A DNA stretch of 64,000 nucleotides from Prosopocoilus inquinatus. Lineage: Eukaryota; Arthropoda; Insecta; Coleoptera; Lucanidae. Below are positions 1 to 13,000 of this stretch, in pieces. The DNA lies in contig CM069877.1 in assembly GCA_036172665.1 (NCBI GenBank), forward strand, positions 11,490,501-11,554,500, given 5' to 3'. Every line of letters begins with the position of its first letter. Position 1 is the stretch's first letter. Position numbers and translations under genes: made by a program. Under the pieces are notes generated by a model. It made no database searches. It had not been told where the DNA came from and saw only the letters and a program-made list of their open reading frames with translations.

Positions 1-1240
1 GTGAAGTTCCTCAAGCATATTAATGGGGTCTTCAAAAACTGAATTTTTCACGTGTAATACTTGATTAAACAGGATTTTCATCACTTTAAACCAATTAATT
101 AACTTTAATCAATGCCGATACAACTGAACAAGGGATTTATACCGAAACGGCAAACATGTTTTGTTTTGTTTTTTTTAATCGAGAGTTCATTGCTGTTTGG
201 ACCCAGGGAAGCCATTCTAGTGACCAACAATCAATTTGCATCTGAGTTTTCAATACATTTTTTCTTAAAATTTACACACACTGGCTAGACCCCCTATATC
301 GACAGATTTTTTTTTTTTTTGCTTTGCTCTTTCGAATACCATCTGTGATTTTTTTGTCACAGTTTATGCTTAGAAATAAATTTGATTTGATTTGATTAAC
401 GGGTCGGACTCTTATTTTGAATGACCCTGTATAAATTAAATGAAAATGCCTTTAGTGTGAGGCGGAGGCGATCGTTAACCGAAAAAAGGACTATTCTTTT
501 TTGTGAAAGCCAAAAATAGGCAGGCGAGTTGAGTTAGTGGGGTGGCACTCTCAAATAGTTTGCACAAACAAAAAGAAAAAAATAGGAGTACATAAATAAA
601 AATAAAATTTGGTTAAGTATAGCAAAACACTATTACATCCACTTACAGATCAAAAAAGGTCTTGCGTTAGAAATTTGGTACTAAAAGTGTGAAAAAAAAT
701 AAACAGTATCAGTACAATCGTTCGCTAAAAATTAAAAAAAAAATATGCGTTAAAAGTCATTTTGTTTTTTTTTTCCCTTACACATTCTAATATATCAAAA
801 AATAACATTCTTTATATTAAATAAATTAAATAATAATAAAATTTATAATGCGGCCATCACTAAGAAGAAATTAAAGTCACAACATGAAGCTTGATTTATT
901 TATTATTATTTTTCTAAGAGACAGAGAAATGCAACTCTGTTACGCCAAAAAAAAAAAAACAAAGTCTTTTAGAATTGCATGCCTCAAATTTGAAAGACAC
1001 GAGTCTGGCTTATTTATGTTAAAAAAATAAGTAATTGTGCAACGCTTTATAATCCGAAAAGCACGCAACGTTTCGTTCCTTGATAAAGAAAAAATACAGG
1101 CTGTTTGAACTTCGTCTATAAATCTAGGGTCTAGAAGATAAAATTATTTTCTGCCTCAGCTGGGAGGGAACGAGGGGAGGGGGATTCCCCTCAGACCAAA
1201 AACAATAGTATGTTACTAGTCAAAGAAAAAAAATTCCGCA
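1..1240. other. AT-rich intergenic stretch, no gene seen
   Basis: No open reading frame or splice-bounded coding segment could be recognised on either strand. The sequence is AT-rich with many homopolymer runs. The only structured item is a retroelement-like 3' end near 340-396, listed separately. Confidence 0.5.
180..396 (+). mobile_element. 5'-truncated non-LTR retrotransposon 3' end (CR1/L2-type tail)
   Basis: The segment ends in GAAATAAATTTGATTTGATT, a short pentanucleotide-repeat tail of the kind that ends CR1/L2-type elements. Just upstream is a small stem-loop (CTGTGA, a T-run, GTCACAG), also typical of such 3' ends. No coding part remains, so the left limit is approximate. Confidence 0.45.
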
Positions 1241-1289
1241 CAGGATGTCAAAAATATTTCTTTTTGCGTTCCACATTTTCTATTTTTTT

Positions 1290-4200
1290 TGTTCTTATTC
1301 ACAAACATATCGTTATTGCCATGGCAAAGTCACATTGACAAGTTTGACAGTTGGCGGGGGGAGGGGGGGGGCTCCACAGACCAAAAACAAGTATTTTATT
1401 TGTCAAGAAAATTTTCTCAGTATAAGATTTCTTTTTACGTATCAAATTTTCTATTTTTTTTATTTTTGTTTTTCACATACACATCGTTATTGTCATGGCA
1501 ACGTCACATTGACAAGTTTGACAGTTGACAATCCATAAAAGTTGTCAAAAACGCACTTCGCAAATATTTTCCTTAAAATTTCAAAGTTTTTGCTTTTCTT
1601 TGAGTATACGTTGTTGTTACCATTCACATACCTACACGTCATGTCATCACGTTATTGTCATGGTAATGTCACTTTGTCACAAGTTTGACAGCCATTAAAT
1701 TTATTAAAAGTGGATTTTGTAGTAAAATTTTTCTTGCATCCCACATTTACTATTTTTTACAGTGTACAGTTTATGTTGTTGTTATTTATTGACATGCAAA
1801 CACTCTGTCATTCTTACAACATCACCTTAAAAAGTTTGACAGTTCATGGTCAACAGAATTATGAATAGCACACTTTGTACGTATTTTTTCCTTGCATACT
1901 ACATTTTCCATTTTTCTTTCAGCCTACCTACGATGTTATTGTTCACTTATACGCAAAGTTATTGTCATGTCACTTTAACAAGTTTGACAGTTGACAACCG
2001 TTTAAACTACATAGTAAAAACGCTTTTTGTAAATATTTTTCCTCGCGCGCTCCACATTTTCTATTTATCTTTCAAACTGCGTTGTTATTCTCTTAAATAC
2101 ATCGATACTGCCACTTTGACAAGTTAAGTTTTACAGTTGTTAAAGCTATTAAAACTGCGTTTTGTAAATTTTTGCCCTTGCTTCTCACAGTTTCAGTTTT
2201 TCTTTCAATTGCTTTGTTGTTATTCTCTTATACAGATCGTTATAATTACTTTGACAAGTTTGACAGATGATAGTCGATAAATTTATTAAAAGCGCATTTT
2301 GTAAATATTTTTCTTGCGTCCGTTTTTTTTTCCTTTCATAGTCCTTTTTCTATTTTTCTTTCAGTCTATCCAAGTTGTTATTGTTCACTTATACGCATCG
2401 TTATTGTCACTTTGACAAGTTTGACAGTTGACAACCGGTTAAACTAATAGAAACGCATTTTGTAAATATTTCTCCTCGCGCGCTCCACATTTTCTATTTA
2501 TCTTTCCAACTGCGTTGTTGTTATTCTCTTGAATACATCGATACTGTCACTTTGACAAGTTAATTTTGACAGTTGACAACTGATAAAGCTTTTAAAACTG
2601 CATTTTGTAAATATTTTCCCTTGCTTTTCACAGTTTCTGTTTTTCTTTCAACCTGCTTTGTTGTTATTCTCTTATACAGATCGTTATAATCAATTTGACA
2701 AGTTTGACAGATGATAGTCGATAAATTTATTAAAAGCGCATTTTGTAAATATTTTTCTTGCCTCCCACATTTTCTGTTTTTTTTCAGCTCACAGTTTATG
2801 TTGTTACTGTTATTATTATTGACATGCAAGCACTCCGCCATTGTTACAAAATCACCTTAATAAGTTTGACAGTTCATGGTCAATAGAATTAAGAATAGCA
2901 CATTTTGTACGTTTTTTTCCTTCCATACTCCTTTTTTTATTTTTCTTTCAGTCTATCTACGTCGTTATTGTTCACTTATACGCATCGTTATTGTCACTTT
3001 GACAAGTTTGACAGCTGACAACCGGTTAAACTAATAGAAACGCATTTTGTAAATATTTCTCCTCATGCACTCCACATGTTCTATTTATGCTTCAAACTGC
3101 GTTGTTGTTATTCTCTTGAATACATCGATATACATCGACACTTTGACAAGTTACGTTTGACAGTTACCAACTGATAAAGCTATTAAAACTGCGTTTTGTA
3201 TTTTCCCTTGCTTCCCACAGTTTCTGTGTTTCTTCCAACTTGCATTGTTCTTGTTTATTCTCTTATACAGATCGTTATAATCACTTTAACAAGTTTGACA
3301 GCTAATAAAATTATTAAAAGGGCATTTTGTAAGTATTTTCCCTTGATTCCCACAGTTGCTGTTTTTCTTTCAACCTGCTTTGTTGTTATTATCAAGTTTG
3401 ACAGTTGATAAAATTATTGAAAACGCATTCTGTAAACCTTTTTTCGTTGAGTCCCACATTTTCTATTTCTCTTTCGACCTGCGTTGCTCTTATTGCAGTA
3501 CGCATGGTTATTGTCACTTTTTAAGAAGTTTGACAGCTGACAATTAATAAAATAATTAATAGTTAATGTGAAAATATTCTTCTTTGCGCTCCACATGTTC
3601 TATTTTCAACTTACCTTGTTATTATTCTGTTATACGCGTCGTTATTATAATTTTAACAAGTTTGACAGTTGATAAAATTAAAAATTAAAAGTTTGACAGT
3701 TGACAGACAATACAATCATTAAAAATGTTTGCATTTTTCTTGATGTTTCTTTCTTGTAATCGACATTCTACGTTAACAATTGTTATCATGACGATAACCT
3801 CACTTTGACAAGTTTGACATTTTACAACGGATTGAATTATTAAAATCTAAACGTATTTGCAATTTGTAAATATTTTCCTTGCATTCCACATTTTCTGTGT
3901 TTCTTTTCTGTCTAACTGCGCTGTCGTTATTCTTATGTTATGTACATTGTTAACTGTCACTTTGACAGGTTTGACAAACGATAAAAATTATTAAAAACTT
4001 AATCATATTTGAATTCCGTTAATAATTTTCCTCCCGGTGCACATTTTCTGGTTTTATTTCAATCAATGTCATGTCACAACAATGACAAGTTTGACAGTTG
4101 ACAGATACACGTCGTTACTGTCATGCACTTTGACAGGTTTAACAGTTGACATCCACACTGTTATTGTTTGACAGTTTATAACCGATTTTCCTTGCACTCC

Positions 4201-4560
4201 ACATTTTCTGTTTTTCTTTTCCGTCAACCTACGCTGTCATTTTTATGTTATACATATCTTTACCTGTCACTTTGACAGATTTGATGCGACAAAATTATTA
4301 AAAACTTAATCCTATTTGACTTCCGTTAAAAATTTTCCTCACGGTGCACATTTTTTATATTCATTTCAATCTACGTTGTCATCATTGTTATGTTATACAC
4401 ACGATCAATGTCATAATAATGACAACAGTGACAGTTGCCGGATGGTAAATTGTGAAAAACGTAAAAGGAATTGCACTTTGTTGCAGTCTACGTGGTTGTT
4501 CCTGTTCAAGTACACGTCGTTATTGTCGTAACACTTTGACAGGTCTGACAGTTGACAGAC
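1290..4560. repeat. Diverged satellite array, unit about 150-170 bp with higher-order copies
   Basis: More than 15 degenerate units recur. Each contains TTGACAAGTTTGACAGTTGA, then GCATTTTGTAAATATTTT, a CCACATTTTCTATTT block, and a CTTATACACATCGTTATTGT block. Neighbouring units differ, but multi-unit blocks recur: the segment beginning CCGGTTAAACTAATAG near 2435 returns near 3017, about 580 bp apart. This indicates a higher-order organisation. Small open frames inside the array are by-products of the repeat. Confidence 0.8.
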
Positions 4561-4714
4561 GATGAAATTACTGCGCAAGCGCAACCTCAACGAACTATAA
4601 AAAAGCCAACGAATTCGAAAGGACGTGGTGTTTGCGACGTCATCAAAATAAACTACGCACAAAAAAAAATCGTCTTTTTGACGGTGCACACTCAACAAAC
4701 AAGAAATCGCCCTA

Positions 4715-5520
4715 ATATAGGCAACCCAATGAACAGAGTCGTCAGTGTGGGTGCCAGTAAGAGAAACTCTTAATGATTCTTTTTTGCTATAAATTAAAAA
4801 TTTAAAAAGACTTTTTAAAACCTTAAGAAATTTTTTGCCAAAAATTTTTAAAAACTAAATAAATTTAGGCGACCCAAAAACACAGTCGTTAGTTTGGTTG
4901 CCTATACTGAAGACATTTTTTTGTTAAAAAATTGAAGTTTTAAAAAGAAAACAAGAAATCGCCTTGATTTAGGCGACCCAACGAACACGGTCGGTAGTGT
5001 GGTTGCCTATGTTGGAGATTCTAAGGAATTTTTTTGTTGAAAAATTAAAAGTTAGACTTTTCAAAAAACAAAAGAAACAAAGTCTCAATATAGTCCACCC
5101 AATGAGCACTAACGTTGCCAACTATTCTCAAAAAAAAAGAGCACAAGAAACTTTAATGCAGGCAACCTACAAACACAATCGTTGGTGTGGTTGTAGAAGA
5201 GAAAAAATTAAAAACAGACTTCTCAAAAAAAGCAAGAAACTTTAACGTAGGCGACCCAACGAACACAATAGTTGGTGTGGTTGCCTCCATTAGAAAACAA
5301 ATAAATAAAATAAAGATTTTTTTGTTAAAAAATTAAAAATTATTTATTTATATTTAATATAATATTCAGATTTGGTGGCATAATAAATTTTCTAAATGAG
5401 GAAACATCTCGAAGCATCTCTGATTTTGTTAGACTTACGACTTCTGTGGTTGAGAAGGCAGAGTAGGCAACCGAATGAACATAGTCGTTAGTGTGATTGC
5501 CTATACTGAAGGTCCTAGGA
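4715..5520. repeat. Array of about seven short hairpin repeats (TAGGCAACC...GGTTGCCTA)
   Basis: Units start near 4717, 4866, 4964, 5090, 5160, 5247 and 5467. Each is about 45-50 bp and has the form TAGGCRACC, CAACGAACACAGTCG, then TTRGTGTGGTTGCCTA, so the two ends pair (GGCAACC with GGTTGCC). They sit in A/T-rich spacers containing TTTTTTTGTTAAAAAATTAA. The same hairpin type forms a second array in the rod gene (61.1-62.4 kb). Confidence 0.75.
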
Positions 5521-5559
5521 ACGTTTTTTTTTTAATAAAAATGTGATGTCCTTTTTCAT

Positions 5560-6859
5560 GATGATTCGTTGACATTATGCAAACTTTTCTAATTGTTTTT
5601 TTTAATATATCATGATTTTAGTGTTAAAAAGGCTATTTATTTTTAAGCGTCAACTTTAGAATTTCTTGAAATCCTTCGCCGCTCAACTAACTACTTTATA
5701 ACTTGGTTCCAATTTAATTCACTTCGCATTTTATACCGTGCATTCGATTAAATTCCTATTAATTGAAGTGGGCTGTGATTTCAGTGTTTTGTGTCCGAAA
5801 TGTTTGGAACACTGACAGCCGTCCAATTATTTAAATTAAATAAATGTCAAATTGTGACACTTTGTATTTTCAATTTATAAAATGTTAGAACTATTGACAC
5901 GTTTTTTTTTTATTATTGAGTTAGTTATTTTCGAATTGGTAGACTAGGACTAGAAAATGGTCGCTGTCAGTTATTGACAACTGTTCTCTCCATTCTTGTA
6001 TTAAGTGTTGCCAACAGCATAAAACTTTAATGAGGAATTCATTTGAAGACACGGTATAATAACGTTTTATAAATTAATATCGTATTGCTTGTTACTCTAC
6101 AGGAACCATTTTTTTGTACGGTATTATTCAATTATTATTATTATTATTATTATTATTAATAAATGAGAACTCGACAATGTCTTCCAAATTTTCAGCACGA
6201 AACAAAACTCTGTTGAATTATAACTATGTACAAGCTTTCATGAAGTGACTTTAATTTCCTTTGGAAATTCTGTTTTGAGCATTTTATTTTTTTGTTTTGT
6301 TTTGATATATTATCATTTGTGAGCGCAGTCTCCTAATTAAATCGTTAATACAAAATGTGACGGCATTCCCAATGTGACAGGGCAGCGCAACGTAACCAAC
6401 CGTTCATGTTAGGAAGCAGCAACATCAGTGTGACAACTTCTGAAGTCACAGCATCACATTCACATTCACATTCACATTCACATTCACATACACATTCCCA
6501 TTCATAATCACATCGGGATTACTTTTACTATACCTAATTTAGCGTTTGTTAGTTTGATCTTTTTTGCAGTATAGAGTACAGTTCATCCAAACTTAATTTG
6601 CCCCCTAGGAAGGAAATAAGCTACGCAAACAGCAAGAATCCACTCGTCCTAGTCTACGTCTAACCCTACTGGCTATCGCTGATGATCGAACAACAGGGCA
6701 CAGGCAAACTAAGAATAAACGAACTACCAACTATCCTAATAATACAGCCATCGAGTTTTCTTTTCTTTTTTTTTACAACGCGCGCACTTATCCATCCTTG
6801 TCTTTGTATTTTTACTAATCACAATTTGCTCTAAGTTAGTCCCACCTATGATCGGCTTT
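5560..6859. other. Non-coding stretch downstream of wrd; likely 3'UTR plus intergenic DNA
   Basis: No coding potential is seen. The part next to the wrd stop codon is presumably 3'UTR on the minus strand, but I could not fix the poly(A) site. Simple repeats are present: an (ATT)n run near 6130-6162 and a CATTCA/CACATT hexanucleotide run near 6456-6510. Confidence 0.45.
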
Positions 6860-7079
6860 TTAGTCACAGTATTTGAACGGATTAGTTGAAATATTTACCT
6901 CTTGTGCTTCGTGCTCGAGGTTATCGAAGGTTACATCGTCGTCTTGATCTGGACTGTTGGCGATGTTGGTGAATTCCAGTTGGCGTTGCAGCTTGATCAC
7001 TTCGTATCCGGGACTTCTCGCCGCGAGAGATTCCACTCGTGTCCACAGTTCGTCACGTTGGTGTTGTCTCTCGCGTTCT
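6860..7079 (-). CDS. wrd: wrd exon 6, C-terminal end
   Basis: The acceptor TTGCAG lies just above 7079 and the exon completes a split Lys codon. It reads [17 protein letters not shown], which fits the end of the B56 core (R5C/D have KEREEAW at this place), then an acidic tail ending EHEAQE at 6899. A weak donor (GAG/GTAAAT) follows at 6898. Without splicing, the frame continues for 12 residues to TAA at 6860-6862. No downstream coding exon was found, so the read-through end is preferred. Confidence 0.85.
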
Positions 7080-10000
7080 CTGCAATTAAAACAACCGAAA
7101 TTATTAAATCAATAAATTATCAACTCCTAACTTAATTGTCATTAGCTTTGTAGTACTTATTACACAATTCTAAATCAGTTCAGTACTATACTGCTCATGC
7201 GCTCTTGCTAAATACACGGCAGTTTTAGCAAGAGCGCATGAGCAGTACAGTTCAGAACTGATTTAGAACAGTGCAGGAACAAAGCTATTGTTACTTGAGT
7301 TAAGTGACGCCAGAGAACACTAAATTTGATTTAATTTAAATTCCTTGATCAAAGCTCCTAACATTGTAAAAGATTGTTCCGTTTCAAAGTCCAATAGTAA
7401 AAAGTAAGGTTAAATAAAAAAAATAAAAAGAAAATTTACCTACAACGTTTAGTGCAAACATGAATATTGATTGTGTCTCTTCTTCGAAAATTTTTTAGCC
7501 TAATTACCAGGTTGCAATACAGCCATCAGTCAATGATTACTTCTCATTGTTAAAGTGGCATTTCAGTTGGCTACACTGAGAACCATAAACGTGAGAGACG
7601 TTTGCGTTTATATTTTTTTTGGCTGCACTAGATTGCGGTGAAGTGTATTTCCATCTCGGTTCATCTTTATGTAATGAAACGAGAAAGAGATGTCCTGAAT
7701 GCACATTGCTACAGATAGTGGAAAAAGTATTTTGTTAAAAAGTCTAATTACGTAAAGTAATGCGATTGTCGCGAAAATATTGGAGGAAAAATGGCGGCGC
7801 CCTTTTTAGTACAGTCTCCAGTTGCGTAAAGTACCGCAATTGTCGAAACAATTTTGGAGGAAAAATGGCGGAGCCTTCTTTTAGTGCAGTCACTGCGGTC
7901 TCCAGTTTCTTAAAGTACTGCAATTGTAGAGAGAATTTTGGAGACAAAATGGCGGCGCCTTTTTTACGCAATTTTACGTTGGATTTGTTTGTTTGAACAA
8001 AATGCGCAAATCCTAACAGAAAATTCTCCATGAGAAAATAAGTGTAGAAATTTTATTAAAAAAAAAAAAAAAAAACAACTAAATTTGGATGGGATGATTA
8101 ATTGCATCGTCCTTTTCACTATCTAACGAATAGAAAAAGCAAAAAGCTATCAAGATGTACTGCAATTGTTTCATATCTCAATACCAGACGCGAAAAAAAA
8201 AAGGAAAAAAGACGATCGATTCTACAGCAAGTTTTAAAATAGACGTTAATTTTTTTTTATAGACGAAAAGCCCTCGTTCATATTTGTCAAACGTAGAAGG
8301 CGGAAAAAACAAAAGACGATAAATTCAATTTTGCAAAGTACATTCTTCCCACACGAAAGCACGAAGGAAATAAAACAAAAAAAAAAACTGTTCTGTTTAA
8401 GAAGACTAACCTAACCTCAATTCATTAAAAAAAAAAGGATAAAACAAAACACAATCGACCGTCGGGGACATTTTCGACAAAAAAAAAAACAAAAACAACT
8501 GAACGAAAGACGATATAAAAGTCAATCGATTCTGTCTGTCAAACGTAGAGAAAGAAAAAACAAAAGACGACCGTTCCAAAAAAGTTGCAGTTTTGCAAAG
8601 ATTCAACTGTTTTTTTTTCTTCCAATGAAAGCACGAAGGAAATAAAACCAGTAAAAAAACCTTCGGCCTAACCTAACCTCAATTCATTAAAAAAAAAAAA
8701 AGTGTAAAACAAAAGACAATCGACCGTCGGGGACATTTTCGACAAAAAAAAAAACAAAAACAACTGAACGAAAGACGACATAAAAGTCAATCGATTCTGT
8801 CTGTCAAACGTGGAGAAAGAAAAAACAAAAGACGACCATTGCAAAGAAGTTGCAGTTTTGCAAAGATTCAACTGTTTTTTTTTTCTTCCAATGAAAGAAC
8901 GAAGGAAATAAAACCAGAAAAAAAACCTTCGGCCTAATCTAACCTCAGTTCATTAAAAAAAAAGTGTAAAACAAAAGACAATCGACCGTCGGGAACATTT
9001 TCGACAAAAAAACTATAAACACAAATAAAATATGACAGAAAGCAATCGGCTGTACGAGTTTCCGCGTAGGTTAACTTCTTTTTAAAGAAAACAAAAAGTC
9101 GTTACAAGGCAAAATAAAATGAAAAGTGACGCGCCTTTTTCGACAAAAAGCCAGACAGCAATCTAGACAAAAGACGAACGAAAACAAAAGCCAATCGATT
9201 CTGTAAGGAATGTTTACGCCGAGGATCGCCGAAAAGAAGCTAGGAACTCCGACGAGAATAATCGTTTGATCGCGATTGTGCTTGTCGAACGTGGCGAAAA
9301 AAAAAGACGATCAGTTTTGCAGATTCTTTTTTTCTGCTTTAATAAAAACAAAAAGCAGTCATTTTTGGAACACGAGTTCTTGCTCTATTTAAAAAAGAAA
9401 AACAAAAAACAAATAAAGTCGAACGGAACAGCGAACTTTTTCTTAATTAAAAGCAAAATAAAAGATTATATTTTGGAGTGACGTCGATTGCTTTTTCAAC
9501 ATTAAAAGGAATTATATAATTATAAAAAAAACAGAAGACAATCGTCCGAGTGTGACGTTATAAGAAAACTTTAAATTCATCGGCAGAGGAAAAGACAATA
9601 GCAATCGATAAACTTTGCTCAACGAAAAATTGAAACAAAAAAATGGCAACAAACGAAGAGCAATTCTGCAAACAACATTCGACTTTTCTTTCTGTAACAA
9701 AAGAAGTAAAAACAAAAACGAAAAGTAATCGTTGACAGGCATAGCAAGTTTCTTCCTTTAAGATAAAACAATAAAACATGTTGACCACATTCAGGATGTG
9801 AAATACACTAAAATCTACAACTAACCTCAAACTTTAAAAATTACTTGGCATTTACTTGGCATTAATGCTTTAGGCATTTATTTACAAATAATTTGTTTTG
9901 CTGTGTATGTTAGACGAAGAGGAGAGGAGAGAGGGGAGGGGAGGTTAAAAAAAAAGGTGCACTTACTTTTGCCTTTCTTGTCTGTACTGCTGCGTACACT

Positions 10001-13000
10001 CATCGAAAAGTTTTTGATTGATTTCCATGAACAGTTTGAGGGCGTTGTAGATGAGCCCGTGTATCGTCTTGTTCCAATGGCTTTTCGAATTCCTGTACAG
10101 GCTAGGAAACATTAGAGGCACTATATCGATGGCGTTCTCCGAAACCAACGACATGACGTACTCGTTATTCCAGTAGTAGAGCGCCCTCTCGGCGACTTGG
10201 AAGTGCGGCGAGCTGACGCACTTGGCCAATTGTCTGAAGAGAGGTATCATGACTTTCTGGAATTCGGCCGGTTCGATCACGTCCAGGATTTCTTCCAGTT
10301 CGTTCAAGAACATAACCTCCTTCGGACTGTGAGTTTTCGGCCAGTACTTAAGTAAGCTCTTGATTACAGGCTGCGTCAGCGAAGGATCCTTTTCTAGAAA
10401 TTGTACTACGCAGTAGGCCAACTGTGGATGGTACACGGAAAGCGATTTGACTTTGTGCAGCGGCATCAGCACGCGCAACAGAAACACTTTGTGCTCCTCC
10501 TTGAGCGGCAGCGCGAACCCATTTATAATCGAGCCTAATATTTCTAACAGTTCCGCTATGCCGTTGTGGTGTTCGGTTTCGTATATAAATCGATAAAAAA
10601 CGTTATTTATTTGTTTGCGTATGAACGCCCTAAGACCTAGAAACTTCCCGTATATTCGGTGCAGCGTCGTCTTCAGCAGGTCTCTCTCTCGGGGGTCCTC
10701 CGAGTCGAACAGGTCCAACAAGTTCAGCACGAACTTGTTGTCTATGTAACGCTTGGCCACGCTCGGCTGAAAGTCGGGGGCCTCTAGGACTCGCAGGAAG
10801 AGCTCGTAGACGAGTTGCAGGTGGGGCCAGGCGGCCTCCAACGTCGGCTCGTCCTCTTCCGGATCGAATTCGGCGCCGTTTGGATTCGACGAGGGCGGAA
10901 GTGTACGGAACAAATTTGTTGCAAACTAAAAAAAAATAAACATTCATTTTAATATTTACCGACACACGATGTGAATGTGAAAAAAGCTTTTTCTCTAACA
11001 GTGTTGCCAAGTTTCCCGCGGATTTCCCGTTAGTTCTAGATTAACCGAAGTCATATCTGGAATCAGAATTTTCCATCTAGCTACTGACGGATTTTCTAGT
11101 TTATTTACGCGTTTTGTTTTGACTTTAAAGTTACTTTAACCTAAAAAATACATTTGTTTCCCTATTCTTAAAGCAACTTTAAAGCTTCCTTAAAGACTGA
11201 TTATGAAAACGGCCACAAGTACGATATCCAACAAATTTACAAACTATCCTGGAACGTTAGAGACTATCCTGGAACATTAGAAACTATCCTGGAACATTAG
11301 AAACTATCCTGGAAGATTAGACTATCCTGGAACATTAGAAACTATCCTGGAATATTAAATACTATCCTGGAACATTAAATACTATCCTGGAACATTTGAA
11401 ACTATCCTGGAACATTAGAGACTATCTCAGAATATTAAAAGCTATCCTAAAACGACCGATTATCTTAGAAAATTAGAAACTATCCCAGAACATTAGAAAC
11501 TAGACATGACAGATGACGTAATCGTAGGTGTTTATTAGCGTTTTCGATTCAGTTGCACTGGCTGCACTCAGAGTACTTGCATCTTGTTTTAACCTCAGAT
11601 GATAAAACGAGATGAAGACACTCCGAGTGCAACTGTGCAAGTGAATCGAAAACGCTATACATCAAGATGCGCGGGCAGTGTTGCCATTTTGGCGAGTTTA
11701 TCTCTAAAAATGCAAGGCTGTACTCAAAGTATTTGCATCTTGTTTTAACCTCAGGTGATAAAATGAGATGAAGATACTCCGAGTGCAATTGTGCAAGTGA
11801 ATCGAAAACGCTACAGATCAAGATGCACGGGCAGTGTTGCCGTTTTGGCGAGTTTATCTCTAAAAACGCAAGGCTGCACTCAGAGTATTTGCATCTTGTT
11901 TTAACCTCAGGTGATAAAACGAGATGAATATACTCCGAGTGCAATTGTGCAAGTGAATCGAAAACGCTATAGATCAAGATGCACAGACAGTGTTGCCATT
12001 TTGGCGAGTTTATCTCTGAAAATAGGATTTTTAATCTCTTACATTCAATGAGAAACGTTTGAAGTACAGCCATTTACAAAACTTGATTGATAATTTTGCC
12101 GAATTGAAATGTTTTCATTAAAAAAAAATTGTCTGTAACTAACTCCTTAATGAAATATCTATTCCAGGGTTGCCAGATTGGGTGAATTTCCACCATTTGG
12201 ACTACATTACAGATTTGGCGCCTGATGCCTGACTTGGGCTACTTTTGTTGTCTTCATGCAACGACAAAGAAAATATATACCATGCGATCAATAACGACGC
12301 TACTTTAATTTAGGTATTATATGACGAGAATACTTAAAGCATCGTTTTCTTTTGTTTTTTTTTTCGTTTCATATTTGTTCTTTCTTTCTTGTTTTTGTTT
12401 TGTTTTAATGAATTGATGTTTTGCATTTTATTCACGGTTCGCTTATTTATTTTGTCATATTTTTTATTCCTTTCTTGTTTTTGTTTTGTTTTAAGGAATT
12501 GGATGTTTTGAAATTTATTCACGGCTCGCTTGTTTTATTTTGTCATATTTTTACTTCCTGCCAGTTTCTCGACTTGCAAAAGTTTCTGGCCGGAGAATCG
12601 TCGTTTCTTCGTTATTCTTTTTTTTGTCCATTCGTACGTCTTTTATTTTTTCTTTTGTTTCTTGCATTTATCTTCTTTCTAATCAAATTGACTTTCCGAA
12701 TTTTATGGACTCCTTTTTACAGTTCTCTTTTGTTTCATTCATATGAGTTTGTATTTATTCTTCCGTCGACTTTCATTTTTTTTTGTCCAATTACCATCGT
12801 GGTACTTCTGTTTTGTTCTTAATTCTCTTTATACTTCTCTTTTGTTTATTTTTATCTAATTGATTGATTTCTCACATTTTGTTGGTTGACGCTTTTTTAC
12901 AGTTGTCTTTTGTTTTCTATTATTTTTTTTTTCGTCTGGAGATTCATTTGTTTTTGGTTCGTTTTGCTACGTATTTCTCTATTTTGTTTTCTGTTCCTTA

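Noticed and set aside
1290..4560. Possible CRISPR array (short regular repeats)
   Set aside because: Repeat units are long and diverged without constant-length unique spacers, and the DNA is eukaryotic.
4552..5245. Small Lys-rich plus-strand frames
   Set aside because: They run through hairpin repeats and A-rich spacers; no recognisable protein.
11549..12073. 174-codon minus-strand open frame with internal repeats
   Set aside because: It is three copies of a 156-bp non-coding repeat whose length is a multiple of three; no homology and no splice context.
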